Of a stretch of DNA of 46,114 nt, positions 24,294-31,077 are shown one piece after another (positions within the stretch are counted from its first letter, which is position 1; every line of letters starts with the position of its first letter). Made by a program: the position numbers and the translations under genes. Source of the stretch: Parabacteroides goldsteinii (lineage in GTDB: Bacteria; Bacteroidota; Bacteroidia; Bacteroidales; Tannerellaceae); contig NZ_JADNBB010000039.1 in the NCBI RefSeq assembly GCF_015550595.1, positions 1 through 46,114 of the forward strand, given 5' to 3'. The notes beneath the pieces were generated by a model. That model ran no database searches and was not told the origin of the DNA. It saw only the letters and a program-made list of their open reading frames with translations.

Positions 24294-24479
24294 TTATTTG
24301 AGGTTATATTTCTCTTTCATCAACGATTTGTCTTCTTGAGACAAACTGTTATAATAGGCTTTCCATCCCGGACAAAAGGATGTATGCCAATGCCAAAATC
24401 TTGCAATGAATGATCTTGGATTTTCTTCATATTTGTGTCGCATTTTGCATTCGGCACAAGGATATTTCTTCTTTTCCAT
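24294..24479 (-). CDS. small CxxC protein heading the AraC operon
   Basis: I choose the ATG at 24479 because the -7 box at 24504-24511 places the transcript start near 24497, which excludes an upstream in-frame start at 24506. The 61-residue product reads MEKKKYPCAECKMRHKYEENP, then RFWHWHTSFCPGWKAYYNSL. Cys8, Cys11, His15 and Cys35-type residues could bind zinc. I do not recognise a named family. It is transcribed with the AraC gene, seven bases apart. Confidence 0.6.
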   Translation of the reverse strand: MEKKKYPCAECKMRHKYEENPRSFIARFWHWHTSFCPGWKAYYNSLSQEDKSLMKEKYNLK

Positions 24480-24503
24480 GTCTAATATATTGTAAATCAC
24501 CTG

Positions 24504-24511
24504 CAAAGGTA
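24504..24511 (-). promoter_or_regulatory. -7 box of the AraC-led operon
   Basis: Minus-strand TACCTTTG followed by CAG; transcription would begin near 24497, 18 bases before the ATG at 24479. No TTTG lies 19-21 bases upstream, so activation by the AraC protein is plausible. Confidence 0.55.
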
Positions 24512-24646
24512 ACTGGTTTTAGAATTTAAGGATAATAAAAAAGGGACATCTTTAGTTTTAGGCTATATTTTCTCTCTATTTGTGCATATTTGTGGCAACA
24601 TGCTTAGCAATTTATAAAAATGGAACTACCGGCATGGATAACCCAA

Positions 24647-24662
24647 GCGACCCGAAAGTCGC
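24647..24662 (-). terminator. hairpin terminator after radC
   Basis: GCGAC-CCGAAA-GTCGC forms a tight five-base stem with a stable six-base loop, 20 bases beyond the radC stop. The same AAGCGACCCGAAAG core recurs in the ssb terminator. Confidence 0.5.
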
Positions 24663-24680
24663 CTGGATTTACTTTACCTC

Positions 24681-25256
24681 TCAAAGTCTGCCTTCGTCCG
24701 AGTAACTATAAAAATTATCATCGCTGACGATAACATGGTCAAGAATACGGATATCACAAGTCTTAAAAGCCTCTTTTAGTTTGTTTGTCATCTTATCATC
24801 CTCCATACTAGGGCGTGTGTTTCCGCTTGGATGGTTATGGCAAATGGCTGCACAGGTAGCATTGCAAAGGAAAGCTTCCTTCAAAATCAAACGAACATCA
24901 ACCACCGTGGATGTCAAACCTCCTTTGCTGAAACGCTGAACTTTAATCGGCTTACCGCCTTGATTGAGGAAAATCACCCAAAACTCTTCGTGAGTCAATC
25001 CATACAAATTTGGTTTCATCAATTGATATATAGAATCTGAACACGTAATGGTAGCTGATTCAGATTTGCGTTCTACGTTTCTTCTGAATAGTTCTATTAC
25101 ATTCATTGCAAACTTCTTCTTGGATGGGGCCAGAGAATTGATGAACTCATCAAATGACGTCTGTTCGTTTTCAACCTGCTTGTTAGAGATGTTGTAAATC
25201 AACTCATTGTCTGATAGACTGCGTAAGTCATTGTCGTAAATTGTAGTCATAACCAT
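24681..25256 (-). CDS. radC: RadC-like JAB/MPN domain protein
   Basis: The 191-residue protein is a plasmid-type RadC. The N-terminal half is helical, the C-terminal half is a JAMM metalloprotease-like fold with EAFLCNATCAAICHNHPSGNTRPSMEDDKMTNKL (HxH...S...D zinc motif) and RILDHVIVSDDNFYSYSDEGRL. Despite its name, RadC proteins have no settled DNA-repair role. They are common beside ssb and anti-restriction genes in transfer leading regions, as here. The hairpin of spacer D lies about 150 bases upstream. Confidence 0.9.
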   Translation of the reverse strand: MVMTTIYDNDLRSLSDNELIYNISNKQVENEQTSFDEFINSLAPSKKKFAMNVIELFRRNVERKSESATITCSDSIYQLMKPNLYGLTHEEFWVIFLNQGGKPIKVQRFSKGGLTSTVVDVRLILKEAFLCNATCAAICHNHPSGNTRPSMEDDKMTNKLKEAFKTCDIRILDHVIVSDDNFYSYSDEGRL

Positions 25257-25407
25257 TATTTTTAATTTATTCTTGAATCTGGAGAAGCGAGGTGAGAGCC
25301 TTTAACCCTTTATTTCTCGCTGCATGCAGTTTTTTTTATTCCGTCGTCTATCGTCGGAGTATGTTTCGCCTTTATGCTGCATCATCAGGTATCCGAAAGA
25401 GAAGTCC

Positions 25408-25477
25408 ACAAAGGTTTTCAACTGAAATACGACCTACACAGGTGGAGATTTCAATTGAAACTGAGCATGACCTTTGT
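25408..25477. repeat. double-stem hairpin of spacer D
   Basis: The outer stem ACAAAGGT (25408-25415)/ACCTTTGT (25470-25477) is perfect. The inner stem TTTCAACTGAAAT (25416-25428)/ATTTCAATTGAAA (25448-25460) has one mismatch, and an ACC/GGT tip closes it. A nine-base bulge lies on the right arm. The same inner architecture is found in spacer F. Confidence 0.65.
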
Positions 25478-25501
25478 ATCTTCGACGGATACATACCTTT
25501 G
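25473..25501 (+). promoter_or_regulatory. plus-strand promoter in spacer D
   Basis: TTTG (25473-25476, in the hairpin's right arm) and TACCTTTG (25494-25501), spaced 17 bases, then CAGCGAGAAAGG. It would make a transcript antisense to the direction of all nearby genes. Confidence 0.5.
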
Positions 25502-25681
25502 CAGCGAGAAAGGAGAACATCCGATGGTTTTTGGCGCAGGAGATAAAGCTGCATTCAGAGGAAGAGAAATAATCGTCAGAGTAAAACAGGATAACAGAAC
25601 CTGTAAAACAGGAATTTATAAATAGGCATATCCGTAATATCTACGGCAAATAAAAGAGATAAGCAATATGCGAGCAAGAAA

Positions 25682-25703
25682 AAAGCGACCCGAAAGCCGC
25701 TTT
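25682..25703 (-). terminator. intrinsic terminator of ssb
   Basis: Minus strand: AAAGCG, loop GCTTTCGGGT, CGCTTT, running into TTTTC. It lies 21 bases after the ssb stop at 25725. Confidence 0.7.
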
Positions 25704-25724
25704 ATCTGTGTGAGAAACCAAGAA

Positions 25725-26099
25725 CTATTTCTTGGCCTTTGAAGTCTTAGCTTCCTGTCCGGCAGGATCTTCTTTTTCTTCGGCTGGACCGAACTCGGTA
25801 GCTACCATGATGATTCGGTTATGCTTGACACCATCCTTATCAGACCATTCTTCTGGCTTGAAGAATCCACGGCAAGTAACCATCTGACCTTTCTTCAAGA
25901 GGTCGAAAGAGGCACTTTCATTTTTGCGCCAGGTTTCAACGGCCATGAAAGCTGATACTCTGGTGGTATCTTCACCTGCTTTCTCTGTGCGGCTGACTGC
26001 CAAAGAGAATCTTGCAACACTTGCGGTAGTGAACTGACGGATTTCAGCATCCTTACCAACGAAACCTGTAACTGCGAATGAATTTTCAATCTTCTTCAT
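25725..26099 (-). CDS. ssb: single-stranded DNA-binding protein
   Basis: The 124-residue protein has an OB fold: SFAVTGFVGKDAEIRQFTTASVARFSLAVSR, then VSAFMAVETWRKNESASFDLLKKGQMVTCRGFFKPEEW and HNRIIMVATEFG. The C-terminal 20 residues are charged and Ala/Lys-rich (GQEAKTSKAKK) and lack the acidic DDDIPF-type tip of housekeeping SSB, as seen in other element-encoded SSBs. It would coat entering single-stranded DNA. It stands as its own unit between spacers D and E. Confidence 0.9.
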   Translation of the reverse strand: MKKIENSFAVTGFVGKDAEIRQFTTASVARFSLAVSRTEKAGEDTTRVSAFMAVETWRKNESASFDLLKKGQMVTCRGFFKPEEWSDKDGVKHNRIIMVATEFGPAEEKEDPAGQEAKTSKAKK

Positions 26100-26169
26100 A
26101 TCTGTAAATTTTTAGAAGTTATACAATCAATTTTTATATTGCTAGAAGATATTGCAGACATAGGGCAGC

Positions 26170-26248
26170 ACCAAGTATAGCGGTGCAATACTCTTTTTAT
26201 TCCGAGCATCAGAAAAAAAAGGAAGATTGTGCCTGCTACGCCATTGGT
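26170..26248. repeat. long imperfect hairpin of spacer E
   Basis: ACCAAGTATAGCGGTGCAAT (26170-26189) pairs with the arm 26226-26248 (ATTGTGCCTGCTACGCCATTGGT in outline): ACCAA/TTGGT, TAGC/GCTA and GC-AAT/ATTGTGC match around an internal loop. A smaller GCACC/GGTGC stem competes within the left arm. It lies 71 bases upstream of the ssb start. Confidence 0.45.
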
Positions 26249-26290
26249 CAGAATGAAATGTCCCGTAACAGCCAGAGCTGTGCTGCATTA

Positions 26291-26298
26291 TAGCTTTG
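26291..26298 (+). promoter_or_regulatory. plus-strand -7 box in spacer E
   Basis: TAGCTTTG fits TAnnTTTG and is followed by CAATGAGAAAAA, like the CAGTGAGAAAAC of spacer C. No convincing TTTG lies 19-21 bases upstream. Confidence 0.4.
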
Positions 26299-26815
26299 CA
26301 ATGAGAAAAATGATGTGACTTCGCTCAAAAATTGGATGTGAAGTAGAGCAGAAATATTGTAGGTGGTTTTGTCAAGGAGGCTATCCGTCCACAATAGTAT
26401 GTGAAGTACCCTTGGCAGTAGCATAGAGATGATAGGGAAATAAAGATACTAACGTTAAGCTTTGCCATTGATAGTGCAACAATAGAAGTGCCCGAACTCA
26501 AAGTAAGGCCAGAACTAGCCGGGTAACAAGAATACACGAAGAACCGATAAGAATGAATCAGTGTCAAGCACGAATCTCATAGTAACCGTTTGTGACCATC
26601 CGATGATTGAAAAAAGAAAGGAAGCCAAGACCAAAGGCAGAAACTCCGTTTTGATTATAAAGTGGTATCGGTCGCAAAATAGCGAGCATGAACAATAAAA
26701 GATATAAAAGGTTTGGACTTCTATATACGTAGGCATAAAAAAGGATGTTTCGGAGAATAGAATCAAGCCCAGGAAAAATCTAGACTTGATTCATTTAAGC
26801 ATAGTCGCTAACTTA

Positions 26816-27022
26816 CTACGTTACTGAAACGATTTTCTTGTCAGGGTGGCAACTGAAATCCCAGTCGACATCATCATCTTCCAATGTGGATTGAATGCCG
26901 CTACCCATGACCATACCACAGTTGTTCAGGACTAACTCGCGAGCCTCTTTCTTGCTCTCCGCTTTCACTTTAAAGAAGCCTTCAAACACAAAACGTGTCT
27001 TAACCTTGTATACTTTTGACAT
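26816..27022 (-). CDS. small DpnD/PcfM-like protein
   Basis: The 68-residue protein begins MSKVYKVKTRFVFEGFFKVKAESKKEARELVLNNCG. This strand-strand-helix pattern (F-V-KA-S-EA-E-V) is seen in the small DpnD/PcfM-like and related plasmid proteins. The C-terminus is acidic, then ends DKKIVSVT. Function is unknown. It is the last gene of a three-gene minus-strand unit starting at 27585. Confidence 0.55.
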   Translation of the reverse strand: MSKVYKVKTRFVFEGFFKVKAESKKEARELVLNNCGMVMGSGIQSTLEDDDVDWDFSCHPDKKIVSVT

Positions 27023-27073
27023 ACTTGTATGAATTACATTTATTAGTTAATAAGTAAAGGAGTATAATAGTAT

Positions 27074-27259
27074 TTACTCATATACAATGACTTCATCACG
27101 ATAAACAACTATTTCCTTACCGCTGGTAAGACGAACTACCAGTTCATTTCCATAGTCTCCAACTACCGTTCCTTCGGTGTAACCTCTATATGCTACAATC
27201 AAAGAACAATATGCGCCAATAATCTCTGTTAGCTCTTCATATTCATACATGACCATCAT
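27074..27259 (-). CDS. small hypothetical protein, SH3-like
   Basis: The 61-residue protein (MMVMYEYEELTEIIGAYCSL) consists mainly of short strands: VAYRGYTEGTVVGDYGNELVVRL, then GKEIVVYRDEVIVYE, which looks like a small SH3-like barrel. Its ATG overlaps the preceding TAA by one base (TAATG), so the two are translationally coupled. In-frame ATGs at codons 2 and 4 are alternatives. No family is assigned. Confidence 0.5.
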   Translation of the reverse strand: MMVMYEYEELTEIIGAYCSLIVAYRGYTEGTVVGDYGNELVVRLTSGKEIVVYRDEVIVYE

Positions 27260-27585
27260 TATTTTAGTTCCACAATTTGCTCTACTCTACCGAAAAGAAT
27301 GCTACGCAATGCAGTCTTGTCGGCTGCCCAATATTCAGCAATCTGTCCATATTGTTTCACCCAATAATGACGCAAAGCATCGGCAAAACAAAATCGCCAA
27401 CCCAATACTGGCACACTCTGCTTGAAGAAAGCATTGTTATTCACAGCCTCAGTCAGCCAATTCTTTTCGGCACGATTAAGTTTTTCACCCTTGTTCAGAC
27501 GTTCACGGAGTTTATACGCCTTACTTTCCTGTAGGGACACCAATTCAGGTACGTCCCAATCCACAAATTTTGATGCTATATCCAT
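27259..27585 (-). CDS. hypothetical protein of plasmid type
   Basis: The 108-residue soluble protein has an N-terminal VDWDVPELVSLQESKAYKLRERLNKGEKLNRAEKNWLTEAVNN and a C-terminal GWRFCFADALRHYWVKQYGQIAEYWAADKTALR. The pattern recalls short conserved proteins of Bacteroidales plasmids without known function. It heads a three-gene unit, and the spacer F hairpin lies about 100 bases upstream. Confidence 0.6.
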   Translation of the reverse strand: MDIASKFVDWDVPELVSLQESKAYKLRERLNKGEKLNRAEKNWLTEAVNNNAFFKQSVPVLGWRFCFADALRHYWVKQYGQIAEYWAADKTALRSILFGRVEQIVELK

Positions 27586-27684
27586 AATCCAAAATGTTTT
27601 TAATCCCTTTCGTAGAATTAAACTACTTGGGGCTTGTTAATTATTTTGGTGCGATAAAAGGTGTTATGGCTGTTCTTGCATGGT

Positions 27685-27731
27685 TTTCCAATGAAATACT
27701 ACCCGTAGGTGGCTGGAGATTTCATTGGAAA
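27685..27731. repeat. perfect 13-bp stem hairpin of spacer F
   Basis: TTTCCAATGAAAT (27685-27697) and ATTTCATTGGAAA (27719-27731) are perfectly complementary, with an inner ACC-CGTA-GGT tip. Weaker outer pairing (AAGGT-GTT with AACAC-ACCTT) extends it to about 27657-27750. Compared with spacer D, two stem positions change on both arms. Confidence 0.7.
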
Positions 27732-27747
27732 TGTGGAACACTCCGAC

Positions 27748-27780
27748 CTTGAAAGGATAAAGTCAGAACATATACCTTTG
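27748..27780 (+). promoter_or_regulatory. plus-strand promoter in spacer F
   Basis: CTTG (27748-27751) and TACCTTTG (27773-27780), spaced 21 bases, then CAGC. Its transcript would start near 27787 and run antisense into the 3' end of the CBASS E2-like gene. Confidence 0.5.
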
Positions 27781-27841
27781 CAGCTAAATGATGATAAAGC
27801 CACAATAGGTTTTCCAAGTATTATTGATTTATATAAATGGA

Positions 27842-28276
27842 TTAATATTTGTCCTTAAAATCGACATCCCAATTTCCGTGGCCACCTCCATTCCAAACGC
27901 CGGTATATAGCCATATTTCATAGTAAAAAAGCCACTGCACAGCCCAATGAACTATTGTTTTAGAAATGGACATAGTGGAATTCCATTCATTTAATGAAGG
28001 ATAAAAAAGACACAGCTGTTGTCTCTTAGAATTGTAAGTATGAGGCAGTCGCGTTGCGCCTTCTGCCAAAGCTAAAGGTTTAGGATTTACAACATAACAC
28101 TTGGGGAATTGATTTAAGTGATATGTTATTTTTATAGTGTATGTTTGACTCAGTTCAGTGGGTTTGATTGAACAAGTCCAAACAAACCCACTATTATCCA
28201 TGCTTGATTTACAATCTTTATACATGGATTTTAAATGAGCAAGTTGCTCAGAATAAGTCCATTTTCTAACCTTCAT
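27842..28276 (-). CDS. CBASS E2-like conjugating protein
   Basis: I choose the ATG at 28276, overlapping the CD-NTase stop by 11 bases; a longer frame would start at 28300. The 144-residue protein has the bacterial E2 pattern: strands YTIKITYHLNQFP and CYVVNPKP, then the active-site segment LPHTYNSKRQQLCLFYPSLNEW with Cys89 as probable thioester cysteine and His79 nearby. Helical W/Y-rich AVQWLFYYEIWLYTGVW follows. E2-only proteins define type II-short CBASS, where they act on the C-terminus of the CD-NTase. No E1 or JAB peptidase gene is adjacent. Confidence 0.75.
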   Translation of the reverse strand: MKVRKWTYSEQLAHLKSMYKDCKSSMDNSGFVWTCSIKPTELSQTYTIKITYHLNQFPKCYVVNPKPLALAEGATRLPHTYNSKRQQLCLFYPSLNEWNSTMSISKTIVHWAVQWLFYYEIWLYTGVWNGGGHGNWDVDFKDKY

Positions 28277-29498
28277 TCCCGAAAAAAGTATTAGCACCAT
28301 TAGCTACCTTTCCAACCGCACCCATTGTACCAGTAGAGCCAATTAAAACTGTTCCAGCAGCAATGGCATTTTTCATTTTTTGGGCATATGTATTACAGGT
28401 TCGTTGAGAAACTGCATGTCCAAAAGATTCCCCAATAAGTCCTTGCCAATTATTGTTTTTAGAGTTTACAATAGATTCTAAATCATGTTCAACTTGGCGT
28501 AACCATTTAAAAAAGTTCTCTTTCTTTCGTGGCTTTTCTATCCACTTGTCAGCAAAATTCTCTGAAGGATCTACTGGATTCAAAATTTTACAGACACCTG
28601 TTGACTGATCTATAAAATTTCCCATTCTTTGTACAACATTAAGCAAACTATCCAATATGTTCGCCTCACCCATATAGGCACTAGCAGCTAGTGTCGTAAT
28701 TATTATGGATATAGGTTTATCCTCTGTGTCATTAACAAACATCCAATCGCGATGACGTTTCAATATTTGAACTATACGTTGTAACGGATATTTTTTCTTA
28801 TTATACCTACCAATAGGAATAACATTAGCTAGAACAAATGTTTCCCGACTTTCAAAAACCTTACAACGAGAAGCAAACCAAAAAGCATAACCGTCAGGAT
28901 TGCTTCTTAACCATTCATTTATAATGATGCTGTTACCATATAATGGCTCATTTTTACGATCTGTAATACGGATGGCTGTAGCATTAGCATTTTCTTGAGA
29001 ATATGTTGACTGTAACATTCTTTTTAATCTTTCATCATATCCTGTATTTGTTACTGAGGGTAATATATCCATATGATATTTTTCTTTTGGATTGTCCGAT
29101 GAGTCTCGATATAATAACGTCCAACATCTTCTGCCTTCTTTATTCTGAATCATTGAAGCATATCTTTCACTATCGTTTAAACGTTGTCCAACTTTATCTT
29201 TAATATTCTTTTGCGTCCAATTTGGATGCTTTCCTGCAAGTCTATACACTAAATCTACATCTAAGTCATCATCATCCGATATAGGTTGGATGATTGTCCC
29301 AAGTCGTAATGAGCCTTGAGGTGTAACAACAGGATGATAGGGAGCAAATAAAGGGTCACTCTCTAAATAGTTTCCAACTGCATTATAGCTGGTCACTAGG
29401 TTGTTATACTGAGTCTCGCTGATATCAAGACTTTCACCAAGAGCATCAATTATATTGATAAATTGCTCTCTTTCTTGTTTCGATAAATTTATTTTCAT
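28266..29498 (-). CDS. cdn: CD-NTase (cGAS/DncV-like nucleotidyltransferase) of CBASS
   Basis: The 410-residue enzyme makes a cyclic oligonucleotide signal upon phage infection. Key residues are visible: TPQGSLRLGT with Gly62-Ser63, the metal-binding pair Asp80/Asp82 in DDLDVDLVYRL, and third acidic residue Asp144 in YHMDILP. The C-terminal half is helical (OAS-like domain). The last residue is Gly in FFGNEG, suited to E2-mediated conjugation. It overlaps both the effector gene (four bases) and the E2 gene, forming one operon. Product identity cannot be read from sequence. Confidence 0.9.
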   Translation of the reverse strand: MKINLSKQEREQFINIIDALGESLDISETQYNNLVTSYNAVGNYLESDPLFAPYHPVVTPQGSLRLGTIIQPISDDDDLDVDLVYRLAGKHPNWTQKNIKDKVGQRLNDSERYASMIQNKEGRRCWTLLYRDSSDNPKEKYHMDILPSVTNTGYDERLKRMLQSTYSQENANATAIRITDRKNEPLYGNSIIINEWLRSNPDGYAFWFASRCKVFESRETFVLANVIPIGRYNKKKYPLQRIVQILKRHRDWMFVNDTEDKPISIIITTLAASAYMGEANILDSLLNVVQRMGNFIDQSTGVCKILNPVDPSENFADKWIEKPRKKENFFKWLRQVEHDLESIVNSKNNNWQGLIGESFGHAVSQRTCNTYAQKMKNAIAAGTVLIGSTGTMGAVGKVANGANTFFGNEG

Positions 29499-30625
29499 TC
29501 GTTATTAATTATCGTTATTGATTTAACATCATTTTCATACTCACGCTTATAATCATATAAGACCCACTTTAAATTTGCCTTTTCCATGCGCAGACGACCT
29601 AATTCTACCGCCATCGCTATAGGCATAGCCATAAATATATTTAAACTGTCGAAACTCGTCTGAGTTTCAATAGCATTCATTAAATCTCTCACCTTAGTCT
29701 GAAAATCTACAATCTGGCTCTTAGACTTGAGCATATCATTATTAGGCTTAGAACAAGTAACAATCCAAATGCTAGCATTATCTCCAAACCGTTCCTGAAC
29801 TCTTCCAATTATTGTGTCTGAGCTCAATGCGAAGACTAAAACTGGATTTTTGTTTGTATCTGGAGGAATTATTATACTGATTGGATTACTCTCCACTTCA
29901 TTCTGCCAAACCCAGTTATTAGAGTTTCTATGCTTTTGATATACATCTACATTATATTTATCATTAAGAATAGTTCCGAGTTTCACTAAAAGAGGTTGTG
30001 GTGCAAAAGCAAATAAAGATATGTGCGGTATTTTTTCTGACTCCAATCTTTCAAAAACATCTGTTTTACACTTTTTGATAATTTGGCGTGATTCAATAGC
30101 CCAGTAATCATTATCCGATTCATAAAAGCTCGAATTTTTAAAATCTATAGAAATTGGTTTATTTTGATCTGGATATCGATTGGGGATAATAGCATCATAA
30201 ACATCACAGATTTCAATACGAGGTGTATCAAAGCCTATGTTTGCGCCATAGAGAACGACTAAGGTTTTTAGATTAGGTGAGATATTAGCCAACATGTCGA
30301 TTCGATCTTCATGCTGTTTCTTCATTAATTTTAATTGCGGAACACTATATTTATCTTTGCCTTCATGGTCTATATATTTATGGCACTCAGGACACATTAA
30401 CATGATATTTTTTTCATCTTTTGCTAATAATGCTGATAATTCGATGTCACCCCTTGGCCCCATGGACGAATCAGCTATAATATGTGCACAATTAGAAAGG
30501 TCACATTTTTCAAATGTAACTCCATGTAAATCCAATCGTTTATTGCAGCCATTGAACTCACATCGGCCATGAGCTTTAAACCATAGCTCCCTTTTTACGG
30601 ATGGTGGAATTTTTGTCTTACTCAT
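29495..30625 (-). CDS. cap5: CBASS effector nuclease, HNH-SAVED (Cap5-like)
   Basis: The 376-residue protein has an N-terminal HNH nuclease (about 10-105): KRELWFKAHGRCEFNGCNKRL, then SNCAHIIADSSMGPRG with catalytic His48, and NIMLMCPECHKYID. Cys22, Cys27, Cys78 and Cys81 look zinc-binding. Residues about 150-376 form the SAVED sensor (KPISIDFKNSSFYESDNDYW; VFALSSDTIIGRVQ; LNIFMAMPIAMAVELGRL), which binds the cyclic nucleotide and triggers DNA degradation. First gene of the CBASS operon, with a TATCTTTG box just upstream. Confidence 0.9.
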   Translation of the reverse strand: MSKTKIPPSVKRELWFKAHGRCEFNGCNKRLDLHGVTFEKCDLSNCAHIIADSSMGPRGDIELSALLAKDEKNIMLMCPECHKYIDHEGKDKYSVPQLKLMKKQHEDRIDMLANISPNLKTLVVLYGANIGFDTPRIEICDVYDAIIPNRYPDQNKPISIDFKNSSFYESDNDYWAIESRQIIKKCKTDVFERLESEKIPHISLFAFAPQPLLVKLGTILNDKYNVDVYQKHRNSNNWVWQNEVESNPISIIIPPDTNKNPVLVFALSSDTIIGRVQERFGDNASIWIVTCSKPNNDMLKSKSQIVDFQTKVRDLMNAIETQTSFDSLNIFMAMPIAMAVELGRLRMEKANLKWVLYDYKREYENDVKSITIINNE

Positions 30626-30645
30626 TAATTTTATATTTATTAATA

Positions 30646-30653
30646 CAAAGATA
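30646..30653 (-). promoter_or_regulatory. -7 box of the CBASS operon
   Basis: Minus-strand TATCTTTG fits TAnnTTTG, 20 bases before the effector ATG; the message would be almost leaderless. It faces away from the defence operon promoter in the same 223-base gap. Confidence 0.5.
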
Positions 30654-30816
30654 ATATATAACAGTGCAACCTATCTGCATAGATGGAAGAAATAATAAAT
30701 TTGTTTTTCAGTCTAATTTTACACTTAAACAGGCAAGTATTTGTCATTTTAGACAATTTCTTAGTGATTTTGGCGTTAATATCGATAAACTAGCAACGAT
30801 TTCTGAAATAAAATGG

Positions 30817-30824
30817 TATTTTTG
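30817..30824 (+). promoter_or_regulatory. -7 box of the large plus-strand defence operon
   Basis: TATTTTTG followed by CACATA, 24 bases before the XRE regulator ATG. A good -33 TTTG is not found at normal spacing, consistent with regulation. Confidence 0.5.
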
Positions 30825-30848
30825 CACATATACAATTAAGAATAAGTT

Positions 30849-31058
30849 ATGGGAAAAGACATCAATCGACTTAAAGTCGTATTAGCCGAAAAGAAGCGAA
30901 CCAATAAATGGTTGGCAGAACAACTTGGTAAGGATCAGGCTATGGTTTCCAAATGGTGTACGAATACCACGCAACCAAGTCTTGAAATGCTGATGAAAAT
31001 AGCTAAAGTTCTTGAAGTAGAAGTAAAAGAACTGCTTCGTGAACAAACTGAAGTTTAA
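30849..31058 (+). CDS. XRE-family HTH regulator
   Basis: The 69-residue protein is a single Cro/CI-type HTH: INRLKVVLAEKKRTNKWLAEQLGKDQAMVSKWCTNTTQPSLEMLMKIAKVLEVEVKELL, covering about residues 5-64. Such regulators often head type I restriction operons in Bacteroidales. It lies 19 bases before the WYL gene and 223 bases from the divergent CBASS effector gene, so it may repress one or both operons. Confidence 0.85.
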   Translation: MGKDINRLKVVLAEKKRTNKWLAEQLGKDQAMVSKWCTNTTQPSLEMLMKIAKVLEVEVKELLREQTEV

Positions 31059-31077
31059 TCCTTAAATCTGAATAGCG

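Larger units (their letters stand above)
25257..25724. other. non-coding structured spacer D
   Basis: No gene is supported in this stretch. It contains a double-stem hairpin (25408-25477), a plus-strand promoter (25473-25501), and the ssb terminator (25682-25703). A T-run (25330-25337) follows CTGCATGCAG, a palindrome at 25320-25329 that could end plus-strand transcripts. Confidence 0.55.
26100..26815. other. non-coding structured spacer E
   Basis: About 715 bases without a supported gene. It holds a hairpin with ACCAA/TTGGT ends (26170-26248), an eight-A run, a plus-strand TAGCTTTG box (26291-26298) followed by CAATGAGAAA, and AGATATAAAAGG (26700-26711), a word shared with other spacers. 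Confidence 0.55.

Noticed and set aside
24294-24506. Longer start (24506) for the small CxxC gene
   Set aside because: The -7 box at 24504-24511 would overlap that start, placing it upstream of the transcript.
14562-27841. CRISPR array, retron or diversity-generating element in the spacers
   Set aside because: No regularly spaced direct repeats, no reverse transcriptase and no template/variable repeat pair were seen.
30664-30885. Plus-strand frame between CBASS and the XRE gene
   Set aside because: It contains the promoter box and overlaps the start of the XRE gene; no homology pattern.
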